From Nectonema munidae (Eukaryota > Nematomorpha > Nectonematoida > Nectonematidae), in contig JAUIRK010000903.1 in NCBI GenBank assembly GCA_030549495.1, forward strand, positions 2,538,773 to 2,602,772: DNA of 64,000 bases, read 5' to 3'. The notes below the pieces were generated by a model. The model saw only the letters and a list, made by a program, of their open reading frames with translations, had not been told where the DNA came from and made no database searches. The position numbers and the translations under genes are program-made. This document shows positions 11,324 through 22,263 of this stretch, piece by piece (position 1 is the stretch's first letter; each line of letters begins with the position of its first letter).

Positions 11324-11937
11324 ACAAATTAATCAGCTAAATTAGGCAGCAATAAAAATATTTTAAAAATAATCTAATTCAGAAAGACAAAATTTTTTTA
11401 TTCTGAAAATATAAATTAGAAATCAAATATATCTTTTAAAGCAAAATTTATAGAGAGAGAGAGAAAAAAAATTTATTGATATGAAAAAGTTCAAAAGAAT
11501 CATAATTAAATAAAATGAGTGCATGTATACTCATAATATGAACATTCAGATATTGTACAAGATCATCGTTATGGGATAAATCAATAGCCAAAATGGCCTT
11601 TACTCAATATAAAATAGTTAGGAATCAATTAGAACTCAATTTTACTTAGAATAACCAAGCTGAATATAATACAACAGATAGTCTAGCGGTGAGGCTAAAA
11701 TAAGCCGCAAAGTAAGCCGCGTATTTTTGTTAAAAAAAAGAGAGCCATTTTTATATCATAAAATGGGAGAATATTTTCTATTTTTTCTAGAATTTTCTTT
11801 TTTCAAATTATTGTAATTTTCAAGTTTTATTACTTTTTCTATCCTAAAACTATCCAAAATGTCACACTTTGAATTATAATCCGAATGGGAGAAATATGAT
11901 TTTTTGCACTACTTGTAAAAAGTTTTATCACCTAGAG
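11324..11937. other. AT-rich region upstream of POLR1H
   Basis: It would contain the POLR1H 5' UTR and promoter, but no diagnostic element stands out. It ends at the terminal CAG of the next hAT. Confidence 0.4.
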
Positions 11938-12619
11938 CAGGGTTGCCAATTTAGATATATTTTATCTAAATCTAGATATTTTTTGAACCCCTTTAGATGT
12001 GAGATTTTATAATTTAGATAAAAAAAAATTTAGATATATTTTTTAGATAATTTTAAGAACTTAATTTATTGATAATATTTAGTAACGTCGTATTTTTAAA
12101 ACAAAAAATTTTATTATTATATATTATATATCTTTAACATAACAACGTTTTCAAAACTTTTTAGCACTGATACAACTCCATTTCATCGTTAAGTTTGCAA
12201 TTTTTTTGAAATATTTTTTTTAATTAAATAAAATAGGTTAGTCTTTTGTTTTTTAATTTCTATAATCATATTTGTGTTGATTATTTGGCATTTTGCTGCT
12301 TTATAAGCGTTGAATTAGTTTAGTTAGTAAAAACTATGAAAAAAACTAGTTTTTTGATATTCAATGATGGCTTTTTATATTTTTAATTCATATAATCCAA
12401 AAAATATTTAAAAAACATCATTGTTCATCTATAATCAATTATAACATAACTTAAAAACTTGTAAGATCATAAAATAACATTTTAAAAGATAATTTAATTT
12501 ATAATCAGAAACTATTTTTATTTATCAATCGCAGTTTTATTAAACAAAATTTACAATACTTATGATTCTATTTTATTCTTAATTTGCTATTTAATTTTAT
12601 ATTGTAGATATATAAAAAC

Positions 12620-14638
12620 TTGATGCCTAAAACTAAATATATTCAAAAGTTTCGAAAAGAGTGGATAAAAGATCCTGCTCTCCAAAAGTGGATTATGGCA
12701 GTTCCTACTGATGACAAAAAAGCTTTTTGTAAATTTTGCAAAGTTGAATTAAAGGCTAAGCTTCAGGATTTGAGACTACACGCGCAATCTATTAAGCATC
12801 AAAAGTACGAAAAGGGAAGCAGAAATTGCATAGAAATAAATTCCTTGTTGTCTACTTCATCGAAAGATTTAAAAATATCCAAATTTGAAGCTAGAATTGC
12901 ACTTTTTTTTTGTTGCCATTCAGTTATTAAAAATTGCGATCATTTTGTAGATTTGTGCAAAAAGAGTATTGATGACAGCAATCTAATTTCAAAGCTCAAA
13001 ATGCATCGTTCAAAATGCACAAATATTATTAAAAATATTGTAAGTCCATTTTTTCAAGATGAATTAATAAAAGACATTGATAACAATGTATATAGCTTGT
13101 TGATTGATGAATCCACCGATATAAGCGTGACTAAACTTCTTGGTGTTTCAATAATTTATTATAGTAGAAATTCTTTTGATGTTGTGTCTACATTTTTAGG
13201 TTTGGTTGAATTAGAAGAATGTGATGCAAACTCAATTGTTAATGCTATTAAAACATTAATCTCAAAAAATGGTTTAGCCTTTAATAAACTTATAGGCATT
13301 GGGACTGACAATGCAAGTGTTATGGTTGGTATAAATAATGGAGTTTTCAGTATTTTAAAAAAAGAACTACCTAATTTAATACTTTCTAGATGTGTTTGCC
13401 ACTCTATTCAATTATCAGTATCAAAGTCCTGTTCTCAAACACTTCCACGTAACTTGGAATTTTTAATATCCGAAACACATAATTGGTTTTCTCACTCTAC
13501 ATTAAGAAAATCAAAGTATAGTAATTTGTATAAATTACTCAATAATGATTGTAGTCCAGCAAAAATTCCCTCTATTGCTACTACTAGATGGCTATCAATT
13601 CAGCTTGCTATAGAGCAGATACTAAAACAGTGGAATGAGTTAAAACTGCACTTTCAAAAATCAAGGTTAGATGAAAGGTGTTACACTTCAGAAATTCTTT
13701 TTGAAATGTATAATGATGAAAAAAATCTACTTTATTTACATTTTTTACATCCAGTGCTTATAGAAATATCTCAAGTAAATAAACTCTTCCAATCAAATAA
13801 TTGTGATCGATTAAAACTATTTGATGACTTGCTTTTATTAATAAAATCCATAGCTGATAAAATTATCATTACCAAAAGTAATATGAACATACTTAATATA
13901 CATGTTGAAGAACATCTCAATCCTAGACCTTACTTAGGATATAGGTTTGAACTTAAAGCCGCTAAACTGAGGGAAGAAAATATATTGAGTTTGGAAGAAG
14001 ATAAAATTATAAGAAAGAGATGCATTGATTTCATGGTGACCTTTTTTATCAATTAAAGCAAAGACTTCCAAACAACATTGATATTTTAAAAAAAACCTCA
14101 CTTTTTTGTGTTAGCAATATGCTGAAACCTACAAATGATTTTTCTTCTATTTGCGAAGTGGCTAAGTTTTTCGGATTCAAAGAAGAAACTATTAGTAGAA
14201 TTGAAATTCAAGCTAAAAAAAGTCGATTAGTAGATTGGAAAATGAAGGAAAAAACAAATGATTTTTGGAAAGAAGTATATCAATATAAAGACTCAATTAA
14301 TCAAAATCCATTCAATGACATAATTGAATGTGCTCTTCATGCATTATCAATACCTCACTCAAATGCTGAAATTGAAAGAGTTTTCAGTTATTCAAACTAT
14401 TTAAAATCAAAAATCAGAAATAAAATGAAGTTGCCTTTACAAAAACGCATCTTTAATAGTTAAATTTTGTCTCATGAGACTTAAATCTTGCTGCCATTCC
14501 TTTTCTATACCTGCGAAAGTTATCGAGAAAGTTGGAACAAATCTTGCATACTCAAATCCTAAAGAGAATGAAAATAATTTAGAATTGTTAAATGAAGATG
14601 AAAACATGGATTTTTTTGTTTATAACGAAATTTTTTAA
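12620..14638 (+). pseudogene. hAT transposase with BED-like zinc finger
   Basis: Order of parts: a BED-like finger (CKFCKVELKAKLQDLRLH...H, residues about 38-60), the catalytic core with IDESTDIS (first Asp block), GIGTDNASVMVG (second Asp block), RCVCHSIQL (conserved CxxH), TTRWLSI, and a C-terminal dimerisation block SIPHSNAEIERVFSYSN. The first frame runs 12620-14056. One base-level shift near 14036 moves reading into LFYQLKQRLPNN and the frame of 14119-14463. A second shift near 14440 (A-run) continues to a stop at 14636-14638, giving about 670 codons in all. Only two breaks make this a fairly young copy. A few members of this lineage have been domesticated as ZBED-like host genes, but the terminal repeats argue for a transposon here. 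Confidence 0.85.
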
Positions 14639-14771
14639 ATGATAAATTAATATGTAAAACTTTTGTTTTTTTTTAAATTTATAATATCAAAAAATAATTA
14701 GATAATATTTTAGATAAAAAATTTTTAATTTTAGATCTTTTTAGATCATTTTTCTTATAAAAATTTAGAAA

Positions 14772-15110
14772 CGCCATACCACCTCATATTCACATGTCAA
14801 ATCTTCTCTTATCATCGCCAAGATCTTCTATTTCGCTGCCTTTCTTTACTTAACAGATCTCCAACAACACTCTCAGATCTTCTGTTACACCCAACACTAC
14901 TAAAATCCCTAGCAACCCTCATTGACACCATTGAAACAACTCTCACCACCGTCGATAACCCTATAACAAACTAATCTGCTTTTCTCTTCTACTTTTAGGA
15001 CAACCTACCTCTACCAACATCTGCATCTTCCTTAACCAACTCTCAAGCTTACGCGAGCATATCAGCTCACGCTGGAAAGTGCTTTGAAATCCACCTACCT
15101 ACCTACCTAC
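14772..15110 (+). mobile_element. 5'-truncated LINE tail with perfect 18-bp TSD
   Basis: CTTATAAAAATTTAGAAA occurs at 14754-14771 and again at 15111-15128. Between them lies the end of a LINE ORF2 (HLIFTCQIFSYHRQ to VDNPITN and a stop, resembling the EHLLFxC zinc-knuckle tail of I/R1-type LINEs), a short 3' UTR, and a (CCTA)n tail at 15092-15110. It is a textbook target-primed insertion into the 3' region of hAT 1 and therefore younger than it. Confidence 0.92.
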
Positions 15111-15163
15111 CTTATAAAAATTTAGAAATCTAGATAAAAAAATTTTAAAAAAGTTGGCGTCTG

Positions 15164-15667
15164 TAAGGTGTTTTTTACGTCTAAGTTTAGATGCTTTTAA
15201 TGAAAACTTGGTAGTAGTAAGAGTATAAATTATATATTTTTTTCACCGAAGTTTACGTTTTAATTATTTTATAGAATGACAAAATTTAAGCAAACTTTTA
15301 AGGCCTTTTTTCATTAGATTAATTGAGAATCCTTTTTTGTTTTTAATCTAATTACATTTCTTTTGTGTTAAAAATTTACCAAAATATTTTTGTGTAGGGT
15401 TCCTTGAAAGATTTATCATATTCTAGGGGTTCCGCGAAGATAAAAAGGTTGAGGAACGCTGGTCTAGACTGAAAATTTGTCAATGCAACAGACCCATTAT
15501 TTTATCTCTAATAATATATCTTATCATTGTACTGCATGCTGTATGAATATTTAGGGTTTCAGTTATGATTTCTCTTTAGAAGGGTTTCAAAAGTATTTTC
15601 TTTTAATTAAAAATTATTATTTTCTACTATTTTATTAAAACTTAAAAATTTTCTTTTATGTGAAAAG
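15164..15667. other. AT-rich spacer with a hAT end at its centre
   Basis: Apart from the hAT-like terminus at 15398-15464 nothing is recognised. Confidence 0.4.
15398..15464 (-). repeat. Solo hAT terminal region
   Basis: On the minus strand it reads CAGCGTTCCTCAACCTTTTT then ATCTTCGCGGAACCCC, the form of widespread hAT termini (CAGNGGTTCTCAACC...GCGGAACCCC). No partner end is recognised nearby. Confidence 0.6.
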
Positions 15668-15895
15668 GTGTTATTAAGAAATGATGTTTTTGCGTTTGAG
15701 TTACCTTCCTTTTATAATAATTGTATTGATTTTAACTCTTTATTTATTTTGAAAGACTATAATATAGATGAATCATTAGTGCCTTTGAAGACAACAGATA
15801 ATGGTAATTGCTTTTTTAATAGTGAAAATTTTGTCCAACTTTTTTGTGTCTTGTCCTCCTTTATAGAAAAAAAGATTTTTGTCTCTCCTTTTTAA
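15668..15895 (+). pseudogene. OTU/vertnin-like protein fossil, 5' part
   Basis: The frame contains LVPLKTTDNGNCFFNS, which resembles the catalytic D-G-N-C-x-F motif of OTU-type cysteine proteases and the corresponding segment of vertnin-like proteins. The downstream part of the protein appears at 19049-19610, on the other side of hAT 2. Proteins of this type occur both as host genes and in mobile or virus-like elements, and I cannot tell which this was. It is broken. The family call rests on a short motif. Confidence 0.45.
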
Positions 15896-16506
15896 AACCT
15901 TGGCATAATTATTTCCACAGAAAACATTAATTTGAAATCTGTTTTTCTTACGAAACTAAAAGTTTAATTTAGATAATAGAATTTAGGAGAAGATTGTTTT
16001 TTTAATTTATTTTTATATCTCCATATCATCTACACTCATACAGAATTTATTAGTTCAATTACTAGCAGGTGTGCCAGGTTTTTTTGAGGCAGTCAACTTT
16101 TTTCGGTTTTTTAGATTTTATTTGTTGTCAACAAATTAATTTTACTTTTTTTTCTTTTTGATTTTTAATTTTATTCCACTCTAGTTTCTTTTCTTTCTGA
16201 TAAAAAATCATATTTTTTTTTATCTTAGCATAATAATTTTATCTTTAGGTAGTTGAAATTTAGGAATGTTATATATTTTTATTATTTTTGAGATAAATTA
16301 AGCGGTTTCTATTTAAAATTTGAAGCCTGTTTTTTGTTCATTTGAAAACAAAAACGTGATAGTTCAAAGATTCTAGCTAACTAAATTTATTTTATGTCTT
16401 AAAACATAAATATTTGTATAAAATTAAATTTTTTTAGATAACACGTTTTGTAAAAATGATTGTACTGCTGTAAAGTTTTTTTTATATTTTTATCTTCTGG
16501 TTATAT

Positions 16507-16643
16507 CTGGTTGCGTGGGTGTTTGATTTGAGCGCCGGACATGAAAATGGTTAATCCAGGTTTAAGTCCAGCCTTTGCCAAAAACTCATAGTTTGATGTG
16601 AGCGATGCTTCTGCGCCTTATCAATGAAAATTCCATACCACCT
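16507..16643 (+). repeat. tRNA-derived SINE in hAT 2 leader
   Basis: The head has GAGCGCCGGACATGAAAATG and a box B-like GGTTTAAGTCC. The body CATAGTTTGATGTGAGCG and CGCCTTATCAATGAAAA matches the other SINE copies in the window. The box B is eroded. Confidence 0.7.
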
Positions 16644-16794
16644 TTAATCTTTATTATCATTTATTTTATAAATATTATATCGAAAAAATCAAAGATTTTT
16701 TATTATTTTTAAATTTGTATAATTTATAATTTAAATGAATCATTGTCTTTAATTTTTTAGTTAAACTTTATTTGGATTTTCTAAAAAAGATAGC

Positions 16795-18657
16795 ATGGAA
16801 TGTTCCAATAAACGAAAGTGTTGTTTTAATGAAAAACTCAAGAAAGAATTTCCTTTTTTGAAGCAAAAAGACAAGTCTATTGTTGAATGTATAATTTGTA
16901 AAGGTGAATTCTCAATATCTATAGGTGGGAAATCTTCTATTACAAAGCATTTAGCAACTAAAAAACATAAAAGTTTTATGGTGTCGACTGCATCATCAAA
17001 CAAAGTCACCGAATTTTTCAAGTCTGATAAGTTTTCAAGAGATCAAAAGCAACTGGCTCATATTGAAGGAACTTTTGCCTTTCATACAATAGAGCATAAC
17101 CAAAGTTTCCGGAGTATGGACTGCACAAATAAACTGTTAAAAAAATTCATCGATAACAAATTTTCCTGCGCAAGAACAAAGTGTGAATCAATAATGAAAT
17201 CAGTTTTTGGCGAATATTGTAACGATGTGCTCAAAGAAGATTTGAAAATTACACATTTTCTTACAATTCTTTCAGACGTATCAAATCATAATGAAATCAA
17301 ACTTTATCCCGTTTTGGTCAGGTATTTTGACAAAATAGAAGGAGTAAAAATCAAGATATTGAAACTGAGCTCAATTTCACGTGAAACGGCGGATTTATTG
17401 TCAAATCATTTGTTCAACACAATCAAAAAATATTATTTGAGTGATAAAGTTATAGCACTTTCTGCTGATAACACAAACACAAACTTTGGAGGAAAAAATC
17501 GGAAAGGAAAAAATAATGTGCTGGCTAAACTTCAGACACTTCTGAACAAAAATTTTTCAGGTATTAGTTGCAATGCTCATATCCTATCTAACGCAATTAA
17601 TACAGCTAGTTTCACAATGCCTTTTGATGTTGAACTTATAATTACAACAATATATTTATACTTCAGTAGGTTTACGGTGAGAGTAGAAGCCTTGAAAGTA
17701 TTCTGTGAAGAAGCAGATGTTCAATATAAAAAAATATTAGGGTATTGTAAAACAAGATGGCTAGCTTTGATGCCTGCTTTAGAAACAATAATTCATTTGT
17801 TCAGTCCTCTTCGATCTTATTTTTTTGAGTATTGATAAGTGCCCAAAACTTTTTTCAAGTCTGATTTTTCTAAAACCTTACTACTCTTTGTTCATAGTCA
17901 AGCGTCCATTTTTTATAAAACCCTTCAAAAAATTGAAAATGAAAGTTTATCAGCTGTGCAAATTGAAACTATTCTACATGAGTTTGTTGAGCAGTACAAA
18001 GCAAGATATAAGGAGAAATTTTTACCTAGGGAAACTAAAAAAGATTGGAAAATATAGAAGAAAGCAATCCAGGAATACTTGCAAAATTTAGTAATTTTGC
18101 AGAATCATTTTACGAAATCTGTTTTAAGTACGTTGAAGAATGTTCTGAAAGCAATTTTGCGAGTAACAACTTTTTTGAATGGTGTTTTTTAAACTCCTCA
18201 ACCATTGAATGGAAAGATATTGAGAGCTGTGTTTCTTTTTTGATAAATTAGTTCCAAGTATAGAAATTGATGAGAATTATTTGTTTGAAGAAATAAGAAG
18301 AGTAAACAGATATCTTAGTTCCAATAAAATTCGTCAATGGGAAAGTCAAAGCTTTAACATTGATCAGAAATGGATTGAAATTGTTAAAAACTTTGAAGAA
18401 AACTTTACTCCGTACAATAATTTGTTGAAAATTATTCAGTTTGTGTTGAGTTGTCCTGGTACAAATGCTTCTGTTGAAAGAGTGTTTTTTGGACTTGTGA
18501 AAAATCTAGACTTAGTATTGAAACTCTATCTGCATCAATTATGATTAAATTTAACATGAAGAATGTTTCTTGTCAATATGTTTCTCAATTAATTTCAGAA
18601 AATACTTCTATTGTCAAAAAAATTCTTAGTTTTGATAAATATTGGTTCAATAAATAA
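16795..18657 (+). pseudogene. hAT transposase (BED finger, hATC), decayed
   Basis: An open frame of 346 codons (16795-17835) has a BED-type finger (CIICKGEFSIS...KHLATKKHK), SADNTNTNFGG (second Asp block), GISCNAHILSNA and YCKTRWLAL. Reading continues in other frames through FFKSDFSKTLLLFVHSQ, EWCFLNSSTIEW, and the dimerisation motif CPGTNASVERVFFGLVKN (18455-18510), to a stop at 18655-18657. At least four breaks are visible. This finger and core resemble the ZBED/GTF2I-repeat-like hAT lineage. It differs in sequence from hAT 1 and hAT 3. Confidence 0.8.
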
Positions 18658-18968
18658 ATTTAACAGGTGAATAAAAAATTTTTTTAGATGACAAAATTAC
18701 ATCCATAAGTATGATAGGTTTTTTTCATAAAAATGGTCATTAACCACTAACGATAATTTTTTTCGTTTTGTATATCCGATCCAGTTTGATTATGAGATAA
18801 ATATTCGTTCAATAAATAAATTTAACAGATGAATCAAATAATTTTTTAGATAGACAAAATATACATCTATGAGTATGATAGGTTTTTTTTATTAAAACGG
18901 TCATTAACCATTGACGATAACTTTTTTCATTGTGATGTAAATCCGATACAGATTGCTTATGAGAACGA
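18645..18968. repeat. 162-bp tandem duplication
   Basis: Two diverged units start with GTTCAATAAATAAATTTAAC at 18645 and 18807. They also share AGTATGATAGGTTTTTTT, GGTCATTAACCA and a TTATGAGA end. It lies at the 3' end of hAT 2 and overlaps the transposase stop. It may be a duplicated subterminal region. Confidence 0.85.
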
Positions 18969-19048
18969 AAAAAGTAATGTGTAAATTTAGTGAGCAAGTT
19001 TAAAATTTTTTTGTCCTCCTTAAAAATTTCAAAAGTTGGTCACCCTAA

Positions 19049-19610
19049 TATTGAGTATGAGAGGGTATATTATTTCGATGATTCTATTAACGTTTTTGTA
19101 CATTTTTCTTGGTTCAATGTTTTTACTATACATGCCCTTTCTTCCGTTCTGTGTATCGTTTTTGGCTTATTGTTCCTCCGTATAACTCTCCTGGTGATAT
19201 AGCACATTTACCTAAGATATTGTTTCCAATTAATTTTAAATTAAAAAAAAATTTGTTTGTTTCAAATAATATCAAAATTTTATTTACATGTACAAATTAC
19301 CAATCCAGTCATGTAAAGGTACCTGACCACTTTGACTCTTTGGTACAAAAAAGAATTTCTATGCATAATGAAAACTATGCGAGTAATATAGTGAATGATT
19401 TTAACGTAGTGAGTGCAACGGATAAATTTATGAGTGATTGCTCATATGATCAATCTTCAAAGATTTTACTTCCTTCAACACCTTCTCCTCAATGTAGTGT
19501 ATTATTTGTAAATGATAATATTTTTTTTATGCTTATACTTCAAAATTTTCTACTGTTAAAAAAGACTCTCCTTTCATAAAAATTTCAAGTTTTTTAAAAA
19601 TGAAAACTTG
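19049..19610 (+). pseudogene. OTU/vertnin-like protein fossil, 3' part
   Basis: Frames read WFNVFTIHALSSVLC, then VPPYNSPGDIAHLPKILFP and YQSSHVKVPDHFD. This layout (W-x-N-x-F-x-I-x-A-L-x-x-V-L followed by a YP-like loop) is what follows the OTU motif in vertnin-like proteins. It starts just after hAT 2 ends, and the small hAT at 19663-20060 follows. It is broken. Confidence 0.4.
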
Positions 19611-19662
19611 GCTTGATTTTGTAATTATTTCTGTAAATTTTTTGGACCAAGTTCCTTTAGAA

Positions 19663-20060
19663 CAGGGGCGGGCAACCTTTTCAGAGTGAGGGCCAGATTA
19701 GACTTTTGGAAGGAGATCGTGGGCCGGAGTTAAAAACGAAATCTCAGAATAAATTAATCATTGATTTTGTATACTACATTGATTGAAAAAAAAGTATAAT
19801 ACATGAATAAATTGTACAAAAATTGAATTGAATTGAACACTCTACAAATCAATGAGACTGCTGGTGCTGTTTGCCATGAAGAAGTATTTCCATGTCTGGC
19901 TCGATGGTTGAGGAAATTTATTTATTTGAAAACTTAAAATTTATTGGAATTTCTTCTCTACTTTTACTGGGAGGTCCGCGGGCTGGATTGCAATAATAAA
20001 GCCTAGCAGTGTGGCGGGCCGGACGATAAGCCTTCGCGGACCGGAGATTGCCCGCCCCTG
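19663..20060. mobile_element. 398-bp hAT MITE with perfect 8-bp TSD
   Basis: Termini are CAGGGGCGGGCAACC and (reversed) CAGGGGCGGGCAATC. CTTTAGAA flanks both sides (19655-19662 and 20061-20068). The subterminal GGGCCGG/CCGGCCC-type words are far richer in G+C than the surroundings. It is non-coding; the open frame on the minus strand across it is incidental. Confidence 0.93.
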
Positions 20061-20080
20061 CTTTAGAATTTAAAGCATAA

Positions 20081-20100
20081 CTAACCCTAACCCTAACCCT
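20081..20100. repeat. Short interstitial telomere-like repeat
   Basis: About 3.3 copies of TAACCC, immediately 3' of the hAT MITE. Too short to mark a chromosome end. Confidence 0.6.
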
Positions 20101-20565
20101 TAATATGCCAAAATCCTCCATTTTTCGATAAAGATTTGTATAGTGTAATTACATATGGATATTTGGGTTCATTTCCTCATAACATTTCGCATAATAATTA
20201 GAAAAACTATTCTTTTTGTAAAAACTAACCCCAAAATAAAGCGCTTTATTGAAAATCAGTTATTAAATCTTTTTTTATTAAAAGAATACTCCTGATATGA
20301 AAATATTGCAAAAGTAACCTTTAATTAAGAAATTGAAATAATTTTGGCCAACATTTTACAAGTTTTGAAATTTCTAATAAATGAAATTAATGCTCTTTTT
20401 TTAGGTTTTTTAAATTGTTTCTTTTAATGGTTAATTAAAGAATGATGATTCCTTCATTATTTATTTAGAAAATCTTCCATGCCAGTGAGAAGAAGACAGA
20501 AAAGTACCCACTAAGAAAAGCGTTGCCGCTACTCAGTAGAAGGTAGGATCAAACACTGTTATCCA
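20101..20565. other. AT-rich spacer
   Basis: No coding pattern or repeat ends recognised. Confidence 0.4.
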
Positions 20566-20859
20566 CTACTCGCCCAAACTCCTGGATGGAAAACTCCAGA
20601 AAGGCTTGTGGCACTTTTGATTCGTCATCTCCAAAGTAAAATTCTTGTAAAATGTTGATAAATCGTTATTCGTATTCTTTGTCCTCCAATGCTTCAAATA
20701 TTCAGATTCTCTCTTCGCACGGAACAAGTTACCTAAGCCGGGATGTGCGTACAATGGGACCCGATGCAAAATTTTTATTAAAACATCATTATTTTCAAGC
20801 GAATCAAAAATAGATGAAAATCTCAAGAAGTTCATTATCATGAAAGTGCAGAAACTCAA
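20566..20859 (-). other. Unassigned open frame, 97 codons
   Basis: It reads ILHRVPLYAHPGLGNLFRAK and LSTFYKNFTLEMTNQKCHKP, less biased than the usual AT-rich noise, but I recognise no domain. It lies 35 bp downstream, on the same strand, of the C2H2 fragment at 20895-21125 and may belong to the same dead element. Confidence 0.25.
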
Positions 20860-20894
20860 TGAACTTTTCTATAATATATTTAACTTATAATATA

Positions 20895-21125
20895 TTATTT
20901 TTCTGAAGGATAAAAAGTGTCATAAACATTTTCATCAGCATTAAATAATGCTTGAGCTGAATTGGGGGACTTGTGCTTTTTCCTAAAATGTGAAAACGCG
21001 TTAATGTTTGAATAATCTTTGTTACAGTTTTCAAATGGACACTTTATATTCAATTTTTTTGTGCCATGTAATTCCTTAATATCCAGTATAAAACGAGAAA
21101 AAGGTCTGATTTTGAAGTTGTACAT
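20895..21125 (-). pseudogene. C2H2 finger fragment, CACTA/Tnp2-like N-terminus
   Basis: It holds CPFENCNKDYSNINAFSHFRKKH, a C2H2 finger (CxxxxC...HxxxxH spacing). A similar finger (CNFPNCFKSYKKLSSYIKHI) starts the transposon protein at 32939-33169. This is probably the N-terminal end of a related dead element. No catalytic part is found beside it. Confidence 0.45.
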
Positions 21126-21177
21126 TTTTTTTCTAAAATAACATTACGGTCATGATAATGAAGTTTTGGTATTACCA

Positions 21178-22263
21178 CAGGCCCGTAGCTATGACTTTTC
21201 AATTGGGAGGGCTGGAAAAATTTTTGGGGGGGGGGGGGGGGGCTAAAAAGAAATCATTTTAGAGAAATCCTTTGTTTCGTTCATTTGCTTTTTTTCCAGT
21301 TAGAAAAGCCATTCAAAGTGAAAGCTGTGTCTCTTTGATTAATTTTGGCAAAAAGTCTACAGGGAAAGCAAAAAGCAGCGTCTTTCATGACTGAGTATTC
21401 AAGCCAAGAATATAAATTGTACCAGTTTTTCTGAAATGAACGTGAATCCAAATTTTTGGAAAATTTATAATTGGACAGGATCTACTGTCTTTATTCAAAT
21501 CAGTGATACTATTATCTTCAACATCATTTTCACAACATACTTCTTGATGTTCTTCTCGAAACTTTTTGGCAGGAAGAGAATCAACATCACTAGAGCTTGC
21601 TCCGTTTTTCTTACTTTTTTTTATAACAAATTTATCCATAAAATACTAAAAGTGTTCAAATGGCTATATAAATATTTATAAACTTATAAAGTATTAATTA
21701 AATCTTTTACTTATTTAAGAGATTTTGCTTGATAAAAATTGTGGATATTGTAACTATTACACTGAATTTATAGCCTTATAAATTTTGTAATTAAAATTTA
21801 TATCTAATTAATTTTATTAAAAAAAGAATTTCGCTAGAAAAAAAGGAAAAAGATCAATAAATGAGACTAGTTGCTTTTTAAAAACAAAATATAAAAAATA
21901 AATATACATTGAAAAATAATTTAAAAAACAGGTGAAAAATTGATAAATATAAGAAAACTGAGAAATTTTTTTTTCAATTTTTGTTTAAATATAAAAAATA
22001 TATGAAATTTAAAAAACCGCTTGTAGCCATTGCAAAACTGTGACAAAAAAAGATAGTTTTTTAATTAAAAAAGACATGAATAAAAGGTAAATAATATTGG
22101 ATAAAACCTTAAATACAGTCAGATGTCGCATTAGACAGGGTCATAAAATAAAGGTAAAAATCCTATGCTATGAAAAAAAAGTTGAAGAAGAAATATATAA
22201 GGGGGGCTTTCTATCTTAGTTAGGGGGGCTTAGCCCCCCTTGCCCTCTCTGTCTACAGGCCTG
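21178..22263 (-). mobile_element. hAT deletion derivative with perfect 8-bp TSD
   Basis: TATTACCA flanks both ends (21170-21177 and 22264-22271). Termini are CAGGCCCGTAGCTATG and (reversed) CAGGCCTGTAGACAGAG. A 17-base G run lies at 21226-21242 and GGGGGGCTTAGCCCCCC near the other end. On the minus strand the interior keeps the transposase start MDKFVIKKSKKNG (21385-21639, about 70 codons), but the catalytic core is gone. It is therefore a non-autonomous derivative of a TTF-type hAT. Confidence 0.92.

Larger units (their letters stand above)
11938..15163 (+). mobile_element. hAT transposon 1, nearly complete
   Basis: Left end CAGGGTTGCCAATTTAG and right end (reversed) CAGACGCCAACTTTTTTA, with further inverted similarity through a TATCTAAATCTAGAT-type block. 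It contains one transposase gene (12620-14638) and a later LINE insertion at 14772-15110. The 8 bp on each side do not match well, so the flanking duplication has decayed or the right end is off by a few bases. TAGATAAAA-type words cluster near both ends, as subterminal transposase-binding repeats do. Confidence 0.75.
16066..19047 (+). mobile_element. hAT transposon 2
   Basis: Left CAGGTGTGCCAGGTTTT and right (reversed) TAGGGTGACCAACTTTT form weak inverted ends around the transposase at 16795-18657. The flanking 8-mers (ATTACTAG, ATATTGAG) match at only four positions, so the ends are approximate. It splits the OTU-like fossil and carries a SINE in its 5' leader and a tandem duplication behind the transposase. 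Confidence 0.6.

Noticed and set aside
20081-20100. Chromosome-end telomere
   Set aside because: Only about three TAACCC units, surrounded by transposon sequence on both sides.
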